A stretch of DNA of 64,000 nt, taken from Gnetum montanum (taxonomy: Eukaryota > Streptophyta > Gnetopsida > Gnetales > Gnetaceae). The DNA lies in NCBI GenBank assembly GCA_015680685.1, contig MNCI01036713.1:62001-126000 (forward strand), read 5' to 3'. Position numbers and translations under genes: made by a program. Below the pieces are notes generated by a model, which was given only the letters and a program-made list of their open reading frames with translations, was not told where the DNA came from and did no database searches. Positions 56,628 to 64,000 of the stretch are shown here, piece by piece (within the stretch, counting starts at the first letter, position 1; each line of letters starts with the position of its first letter).

Positions 56628-59600
56628 TTAACTAGTGGTGCTAGGTGGGGGTGGAAGCTCCTCTTCTTCTACCACACCGTTAGGGCCCACAGCATTGCCC
56701 AGTGCCTATTAACAACAACAACAACAATAACAAAAGAAAAATATATATGCAAGAGTGCAGTATGCAATCTAACATAAAAAGCACATAAAATGACACAAAA
56801 ATTAACCTGAGAGGGTCCTATGTTGGCCATGTATGACAACAGGCTATCAAGGCCCTCCTTCAAATGTTGAAGGATCTTGGCCTCTAATAGCCACATCTAG
56901 TTCTCTTGGCCAAAGTTAACACCCACAAGGATCTTTCCTTTATCCACAATGGTCCATGTAAGTGGCTACATAGAAAATGTGGTAGACAAAGTCTTCCTTG
57001 ATGGCATGAAAATCTCACTCCTACTTTGGGGAGCCACTAACCATTATGTTGTGAGCAAATATCTTGAAGGCCCAACTCCTGCGAAGCACTTCAACAAACA
57101 TGTCAAGGTGGTAAGCTTTGATAGAATCTTCTTTGAGCCACTCAAGATAAGCATCTTTCTCATGCCTATAGTGGTGTTTGTGGTTTTTATGTGTATGCCA
57201 CCACTTGCTCACCTTAGCACTGAAATTCTTCCAATCTTGATTTTTTCGAGTAAGCAGGTCCATTTGTATCTTTTGATCAATGATCTCCTAGGTGGCCTCA
57301 TTCTTACCTCAAATGGTTGAATAGTACCTATCATAGTTGATCTTTGTGGTCTGCTAGGTATTATTTTCCTATGATTGAGCTGACAAAAAATCATATTGGG
57401 ACTAGAGGTCCTTAATTTTCATGTCCTGGCTCGTGACCCTCTCCTAAAGCTCATGCATGTGTTTCCACAAGTGCCCATTTGAGCACCTGCAGCTCCATAA
57501 TGCTTTTGTGAAGGAAAACACACACTTGTAGATTGTCTCATACATGTCATAAGGCACTTGTTCCACTTCAGGATGGTATGCAAGGATTGCATCAACTCTA
57601 GCAACCCAGTTTGGATCCTAGTGGAGCTTAGAACCTATTGGCATATAACAAACAAATTAACATTATCCATAGACTGATCGAAATAACAACATGCGTATCG
57701 AGTTTAGGATTTTCCTACTATAGGTGGTCTACCATATCATCAATAATGCCTTCCATGAAGGTAAACTTGTCCAACATGTCTACCCATGGCTTCATGTAGT
57801 AGGTAGCTATGGGTGGTGAACCCTTGGTAGGTACATCTGAGGCTACAACTTAACAATGCAATAAGTGATAAATAAACAGCCAAATATGAAAAAGCAAAAG
57901 ATTAATAATAGATAGCAATATAAAACACTTACCAAGTAAGTTCTCAGGTGTGAGTGCAAGGGGATCTCCTAGCTACACACTATCAAAGAGGCTGGAAAAA
58001 TCACCCTCATAAGGGTGGAATAGCCCTTCTGCCTCAAATTGCTAGAAGGCCTCTATAGCCTTGTGCAGCTCCTCCCTATGTGCTTCCTCCTCCTCAACTT
58101 GAGAAGGGGTTGTCTCTACCACTACCACTACTACTTCTTTGGTAGTCCTCTTACCTAATTTACAAGAATAACATTTTAGCATTAGCATAAATTAACAAAA
58201 CAAATTAAATATAAACATCAAAAAATATGAAATAAATGCATCAATACATGTGTTAACCTACAACATCTATGCATAAATCTGGGATCTTAAGGTAAATCTT
58301 CTTGATGCCTACCTATCCAACTATAGGAGCAGCCTCCTGTATCAAGCATGGCCTCTTGATCTTCACCTTGGAGGGCCTCACCATTTTCGTAATGTAATAG
58401 TTGGCCTTGTTTACATCACCAATAATAATTGGGGGACACTTGCCCATGCTATCATGGGAATAATGTGATTACCCCAGGTGGCCTTGGTCATCATAAATTA
58501 TGACACATCGATCCACTCCAGGGGGTCCTGTGAGTGAGTGATGGAAAACATCTGCTTCACCCAAGGCTTGGACAACTACTTACAATCTTGCACTACTCAA
58601 TTCCTACTATCTTGAACCACTATGAGCTCCATGAACCTTTGTAGATATGCTACAAAAAAAGCAAAGTGTACGTGAGACCTTTCCTGGAGGTTGTAGCATA
58701 ACCTAGTGATCTCTGCATGTAGTCTAGTGGTGATGTAGGAGGCTTAGTTGAACCTCATGCCCTCCTATAGTACCTCCTTCATCATCCATGCATACTCCAC
58801 CCCAAGGATTTTTCTTTGGGAGAGAAACTTTGGAAAGGCATGGGCATGAAACAAAGGGTAGAGCTCTTAAACCTTAGGCACACACACATCTCTAATCAGG
58901 ATGCCTTTGTGAGATCAAGTGGCTCTGAACTAGTTCTCAATCTCTCCTCTGTGGTCTAGCTCTCTATTAGCCTTATCAACCAACGGGCCATTGGAGGGGA
59001 GGCCAAATAATTTTTTGAAGAAGGCATCATTGAGGTCCAAGACAACCCTCACTCTGTGCATGCAAGTGACAAAGTGATAGATACCACTATTGAAGGAGTC
59101 TATGATGGTGACCATTTTAGCCATCGAAATGCTTGGGCTAAGGACCAAGGAAAAGTCTATCAACCCAGCATGTATGAGCCATCTAGTCAACACCTCTAAG
59201 GCCTAATGGCACAACCAATGTTGAGCACCCTCCACATCATCATATTTCATGATGAGGGTAATCTTAGTGTGACCTATGGTGATCACTGTCACCTCTTCTA
59301 AAGTAACTATAGTTGCAAGATAGGCAAAAACAATGTTAAAATCATACAAGAGAAAATCAATGAGTGCATGTGATCATGCATAAAATCCAAATAATAAATT
59401 CTTACATGAAACAAATGGTGTGTGAGATGGAGGTGGTGGTGCAACCAGCTCCTTGAAGATAGGCTCACCACTAGCCCATCCCTCATCAAGCCAATCATAG
59501 GTCCTACATCACTCAAAATCCTTTGGGTACTGGGTAGGATAATTATTTAAATCAGCTCCTACTTGCTCAAGTACTACCTCTCAAATGTTTGGGCTAGAGG

Positions 59601-60222
59601 AGAACACCTATAGGGTAGTGTGAGTCAAGGAAAGAGCATCTTTCTCATCATGGAGCCCCTAATCATCAACTTTGAACCTAGCATTAAGCATGAGCGATTA
59701 GCAGTTAGCAAACTTAGCATGGGCCAATAGTATAGAACATAATGCAAAATCATGAGAGAACTTACCCTCTAGTGCAGTATATAGTTCCAGGTGGGTTCTA
59801 GAATAGGGTATGCACACACAGAGTAATAAAGAGGGTGTTGCTCTTATTATAGCAAGAGAAATTTTTCATCTTGTAAATCCTGGATAAGAGACGAATGTCC
59901 CTAGGACCTCGGCCCAAACCACTCACTCCATCATCATTGATCGTGAGCTCATCAGACATAAATCTCAATATGTCTTGGTTGGCCTTAGGTACCAATGTCT
60001 TGATGATAGCATTCGTAGCCTCCACTACTAAGTGTGACCACATAATCACATTGATGTGCTACAGTAGGAATGCTAGGAACTTAGATGCCCCTAGCAAACC
60101 ATACTGCATGATAATCCACTTGCATATCTAATGCAGGCATGCTGGGCACAAGCTCTCTCATGCAGCAAAGAATGTCAATGAGCTCTACAATGACTAAGAT
60201 AGGCTTCAGCAACACCCTATAA
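56628..60222 (-). pseudogene. Antisense multi-exon pseudogene of unknown function
   Basis: Seven exons can be read on the minus strand: 60222-59766, 59677-59406, 59306-58258, 58154-57933, 57848-57719, 57634-56807, 56705-56628. Introns are 84-103 bp with GTAAGT, GTAAGA, GTTAAC, GTAAGTG, GTAGGA and GTTAAT donors and pyrimidine-rich acceptors (CTTGTGCAG at the first exon). Phase agrees at every junction except 57635-57718. Product pieces: FKVDD, DLNDAFFKKLFGLPSNGPLV, KRTTKEVVVVVETTPSQVEE, WVDMLDKFTFMEGIIDDMVD, WLLEAKILQHLKEGLDSLL, ending VEEEELPPPPSTTS and TAA at 56628. In-frame stops sit mainly where Q, R or W fit. The 'FFxxLFGLP' part followed by a helical region recalls plant transposon-associated proteins, but I cannot name the family. 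Confidence 0.65.
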
Positions 60223-60339
60223 CTGCACAAGCAACAAAATGTAGTGTTAGTATATAATAGGTGCACTTTGGCAAAAGTATAGTAAATTACACTTAGCAAA
60301 AATTAGCATGATGTAGCATAAGTTCCAAAACATATCCTG

Positions 60340-61632
60340 GGGCTTCCTAGGGTCCATGATTATAGGACATCAATAAACCCATTTTATGTGCCTGGTACTC
60401 ACTGGGATACAACATGTTTTCACATAGTATTAGCATTAAGTTTTGCAAGTTTGCATATTTAACATTATAGGTTGCATGTTTTGGCAATTTAACATGACCA
60501 TTTTGCATTACATAGACTTAGCACTTTTGCACAAATTTTCAAAAATTTTCTAACTCTAGGCAACATAGTTCAAAAAACTACAAAAATTTTCTAACTTTGG
60601 GCTACCTCTCTGGGGAGCATAGTCTAGGTTACATGCAAAAAATTATAACTCTAGGCTATCTCTGGGAGAAAAGTTTAGAAAACATGAAACTTTTCTAACT
60701 CTAGCTCATACCAGCTATGCTTTAGAAACTATAGAGCATATACTAGTTATTCTCCTTCAGGAGAGTAGCCACAAAATTTTGAAAATTTAAAAAATAAAAA
60801 ACTAACTCACTACTCTAACCATGTCCTAGGTACTGGGCACTAGCCATGTTCATGGCCCTTGTGGCCACATTGATGGTGCTATCATGCACCATGCCACTTG
60901 CCCTTTTCAATAGAGAATAGAACACAAAAGATGCACCCTTGGTGCCCCCCTTATCGTAGCCCTTGCATCTATGCATTCTTGACACAAGGAGTGATAACCA
61001 CCATGGCCCTTGTGGCCCTTAGGCACACCACATCTACATTCTCATCCACCAAGATAGTTAAAGGCAAAAGAAAAAGGTTAGTGGGCAAGCTATCTATCGT
61101 GCACCCTAGGGCCACTGCCAAACTCTCATCCCTACCCTATGTAGAGGAGAAATTTTGAAATTTATACACGAAAATTTTTTTGATAGAAACTCACTATACT
61201 TGATCCCATGGACAGTAGCCAAGGTAGCCGCTAAACCCCAATCTCCTGCACCATGTGCCACATAAGGCAAAAAAAAAGAATCACTTTAATAGACCCTACC
61301 TTAACCCTGTGGGCAGGAAATGGTTCTTGGCAGTTGTAGCGAAGGCCCAAACCCATACCCACATAGTGCCATAAAACATTAAAAATAGAAATAATAATTT
61401 TACAACCCCTCTATGCAGGTCCACCACCTTCTCCTCTGTGGTTGCATAGGTGACTATGGAGACTATGGCCTCCACTTTTCTCTTGATATAAAAGAAATCC
61501 TTGCCCTCATTGCCTTCAGAACCCTATGCAAATCATGAAAACATCCTTGCTCCAAAAAAATCTTGCAATTTCATGCACTCCATCCCTAGCCACAATGGCC
61601 AAAATGGCCATGCTAGCAATGGTCCTTGCCAT
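60340..61632 (-). pseudogene. Possible upstream exons of the antisense pseudogene
   Basis: Reading down from an ATG at 61632: MARTIASMAILAIVARDGVH and HEIARFFLEQGCFHDLHRVL, then after a frame change KRKVEAIVSIVTYATTEEKVV. Later blocks are GDWGLAATLATVHGIK (before a GTATAG donor), RDESLAVALGCTIDSLPTN (after a CTCTACATAG acceptor at about 61148), VHDSTINVATRAMNMASAQYL (60910-60840) and EYQAHKMGLLMSYNHGP (about 60400-60350). Splice-like sites exist at most edges, but phase could not be confirmed. Parts at 60540-60760 look like decayed repeats. Confidence 0.35.
60540..60760. repeat. Degenerate CTAACTCTAGGCTA-type repeats
   Basis: Four or five loose copies of TTTTCTAACTCTAGGC..AGCATAG, about 50-65 bp apart, recalling the CTCTAGAG palindromes of the outer LTR. 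Confidence 0.35.
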
Positions 61633-61639
61633 GGCACAA

Positions 61640-62463
61640 CACTGCCAAAATCAAAACCAAAACCCAAGCCCCAAGAACCTAAGTATAAAAGGAAAAATAA
61701 AAGGAAAAAATGAAAAGGAGGGTAGAGTGTAGTTGGGGTACCTAGTAGATGGCCATGCCCTTCACTTTTCCATGCATGTCCATGGTAAGTTTCCTAGAGC
61801 TTGCTCTCCCTCATCAATGTTAGTTAGTTTTGGGTGTTGGTGTCCACTTTAGCACAAGATTCTGGCAACCACGCTCTTCCAACTATACTATGCTATGGAA
61901 ATTTTTCATTTTCAATTTTGATAATGATAAATTTACCAAGGATGAAATACACTTTTATACCCCTAGGACCACTTAATTTTTTCACCTACCCAGGACTACG
62001 CTCAATAGTGTAGAGTCTAGTTTGGTGGAAGCATAATTACCAAAGTTAGAAATTTTTTTCATTTTTCCTGCTGTCTCCAAACATAGAAAAATTTTGAATT
62101 TTTCTTATCATCCAATGAATTGCAAGGCTAATTTTGCTTTTTTGGTGCACCAAGCCTTGCTTGAATGATGCATTTAGTGCATGCTCATGGTTTGCTAAGA
62201 CCTTAAATTGGCAATCCCATGGCTTATTGAGGCCTAAAACTAGCCCATGCATCCCTTGCCTTTTAACATCACATTTGTACACTCAGGAAAATTTTATCGT
62301 ATTATTTTTCTTCATTTTATGCTTATTTCTCGTATTAAAATAGATGCGTCTTAACATTTTCTAGGTGTTTTTGCAAGATTATTGTAGGATTTACAACATG
62401 TCTATGTACAAGCATCTTCACTCACCTCTGGTCCTCATTAGGCATCATGGTAATCTCACATGA
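61640..62463. other. Spacer upstream of the outer RT
   Basis: No gene. Contains one decayed GACTACGCTC half-palindrome (61993) and two AAACTRGCA-type motifs (62195-62255), linking it to the spacer after protease. Confidence 0.5.
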
Positions 62464-63840
62464 TTTATTGATCCGCAATGCCTAGACCTTGAGCCCATAG
62501 CCCACAAAAAATACATAATGTCTATAGAGGCACTGCTAGACTAGCTAGACCATCTAATTAGGGCTCTAGATTTAGAGGCAAGTGATGTCACCAAGGATTC
62601 CCTAATTGAAGTCCCTATAACAACACCTAGTGGCAAGGCAAAAACACCAAAACTTAGTTCTTTATTAGAAGCTCAACATGCCAAAAACATCACAAAAGTA
62701 CTTAACAATAACATCAAGGCATTCACATTGTTTTATGAAGATATGCTAGGCCTCGATCCTTGTGTAGTGCAACACAACATAATACTTAATTCTAGCATAA
62801 AACTAGTTGAGCAAACATCTCACAAGGGTAGGCTTGAGGTGGCATTGGTAGTTCTTGATGAAATCACTAAGCTCTACAAGGCTGGTTTCATTTGGGTCAT
62901 TGACTATGTGGATTGCATCTCCAACATCGTGGTTGTACCCAAGAAAAATGGAAGTATATGGATCTGCATAGACATCCAGGACCTCAATAGGGCAACCATC
63001 AAAGATGATTTTCCATTGCCTAGTATTGTCTAGTTAGTCAATACTATGGTTGGTCATGTGTTACTATTCTTCATGGATGGGTTCTTGGGGTTCAACTAGA
63101 TTCAAGTCGACCCAAAGCACCAGCTCAGTACTACCTTCATGACCCCTTGGGGTGCATTTTTCTATACTATGATGTCTTTTGGGCTTAAGAATGTAGGAGT
63201 GACTTATCAATGAGCCATGATGTACATCTTTAGCAATTATCTATTAGGTCTACTCAATGATTATGTTGAAGATATAGCTATTAAGTCCAAGGCAACACAA
63301 AACCATGCAGATGACTTATAACTTGTGTTTAAACATTGTTTGAAACATGAGCTTAGGTTAAATCATAAGAAATGTGTCTTTTGCATGAAGATAGACCACA
63401 TGCTAGGTTTCATAGTATCTGAAGTAGGCATGCTCATAGACCTTGATAAGGTTAAGGCCATTATCAACTTAGCACCACTAGCCAACCTTAAGGAGCTACA
63501 AGGAATAGAAGGTACATTGCAATTCATACAATGGTTTATTGCATGATTGATTGACAAGTTGTAGCTAATGCAACACTTACTCAAAAATGAAGTCTACATT
63601 GAGTGGATTGCTCAATGCCAAGAGGCATTTGACAACCTCAAATAGGAGTTGGCTCAACTTCCAATTGTTTACCCTCTATAAGGAGATAAATCATTGTACA
63701 TCTACCTTGCTATCTCAGACACATCCATCACTTCTCTACTTTGCCAAAAGCAAGACAATGGTACCGAGATCCCTAGATACTCCTAAGCCATGCATTAGTT
63801 GCCTATGAAGCAAATTATAATAATGTGTGAAAGAATTGCC
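62464..63840 (+). pseudogene. Reverse transcriptase-RNase H of a Tat/Ogre-like element
   Basis: The upstream segment (SLIEVPITTPSGKAKTPKL) leads into YEDMLGLDPCVVQHNI, then AGFIWVIDYVDCISNIVVVPKKNG, CIDIQDLNRATIKDDFPLPS, FMDGFLGFN, PWGAFFYTMMSFGLKNVGVTYQ and DYVEDIAIKS. The catalytic YVDD has become YVED, which would kill the polymerase. GFIVSEVGMLIDLDKVKAI and LQFIQWFIA follow, then the start of RNase H (EAFDNLK, IYLAISDTSITSLL) with several stops. Block order and wording ('RDLNRASPKDDFPLP', 'GLKNAGATYQ') are Tat/Ogre type. Integrase would lie beyond the window. Confidence 0.85.
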
Positions 63841-64000
63841 TTACCTTAGTCTTTGCACTAAAGAAGTGGAGGTAATATCTTTTCCATAGTCAAGTAAACA
63901 TCATTTGTAAGAGAAATGTACTTCAAGAAAACATTTACAAGAGAAAACACATTGCATGTTGAAAAGCAATAACTATAGAGTTTGACTTACACTACATTGC

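Larger units (their letters stand above)
41240..64000 (+). mobile_element. Outer Tat/Ogre-like Ty3/gypsy element (runs off the window)
   Basis: 5' LTR (about 41240-43049), primer site, gag, protease, a long spacer, then RT/RNase H up to the window edge. The gag is split at 45306/54123 by the related inner element. The gag C-terminus (FRLDQFCQYHQL then DIDFFMALQDDIQCMID) and protease (HVNDGMATNVIP) are of the Tat/Ogre type. The RT block order agrees. If RT belongs to this same element, protease and RT are about 6.5 kb apart, which is far more than in described Ogre elements. Confidence 0.7.

Noticed and set aside
57021-57394. Separate short genes on either strand at 57.0-57.4 kb
   Set aside because: The minus-strand pieces belong to one exon of the antisense pseudogene; the plus ORF at 56949-57320 is its shadow.
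56628-61632. Antisense gene as an intact working host gene
   Set aside because: Exons contain many in-frame stops and at least two frame changes, so it cannot encode the full product now.

Overview
This window looks like nuclear DNA of a seed plant with a large, repeat-filled genome. The transposon lineages are plant-specific: Athila-type and Tat/Ogre-type Ty3/gypsy elements, a chromovirus, hAT, LINE and tRNA-SINE remnants. Almost everything is heavily decayed. Long AT-rich stretches hold nothing recognisable, CpG is depleted in the coding remnants, and in-frame stops sit mostly where CAG, TGG or CGA codons are expected. A gymnosperm-like genome would fit, but nothing in the sequence proves a species. 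I found no intact host gene. Four gap placeholders (single N at 6003, 22492 and 50498; a run at 7181-7345) show a draft assembly.

Layout. 1-6003: minus-strand Athila-like element A (integrase, RNase H, RT, protease, a gag without its capsid core, and a 5' LTR cut at an N). 6004-15000: AT-rich DNA with a FAR1/MULE-like fragment, a decayed hAT transposase (about 8.4-11.9 kb) split by an antisense acidic pseudogene, a SINE head and a LINE ORF1-like fragment. 15-20 kb: short tandem repeats and possible LTR debris. 21-22.8 kb: decayed chromovirus pol, broken by an Athila LTR end and an N. 27.7-28.1 kb: short repeats. About 29.06-30.03 kb: solo Athila-type LTR. 30.4-32.4 kb: two more LTR-like segments flanking a LINE RT fragment.

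32.4-41.2 kb: Athila-like element C, whose integrase gene is split by a complete nested element B (33596-39848). B has an 861/851 bp LTR pair, a tRNA-Asp-type primer site and GTAAA target duplications. It carries a long gag frame but no pol. 41.2 kb to the window end: Tat/Ogre-like outer element, whose gag is split by a related inner element (45307-54122; LTRs of 1598 and 1609 bp) that carries gag and protease but no RT. After the outer protease comes a spacer of about 6.5 kb before its RT/RNase H at 62.46-63.84 kb.

The most unusual region is that spacer. On the minus strand, 56628 to 60222 (perhaps up to 61632) reads as a decayed multi-exon gene with introns of 84-103 bp, near-consensus splice sites and matching phase at five of six junctions. 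A second pattern runs through the window: CpG-containing or otherwise striking palindromes upstream of the TATA box in at least five LTR families. A third is an iterated AAACTRGCA motif in the spacers downstream of protease.
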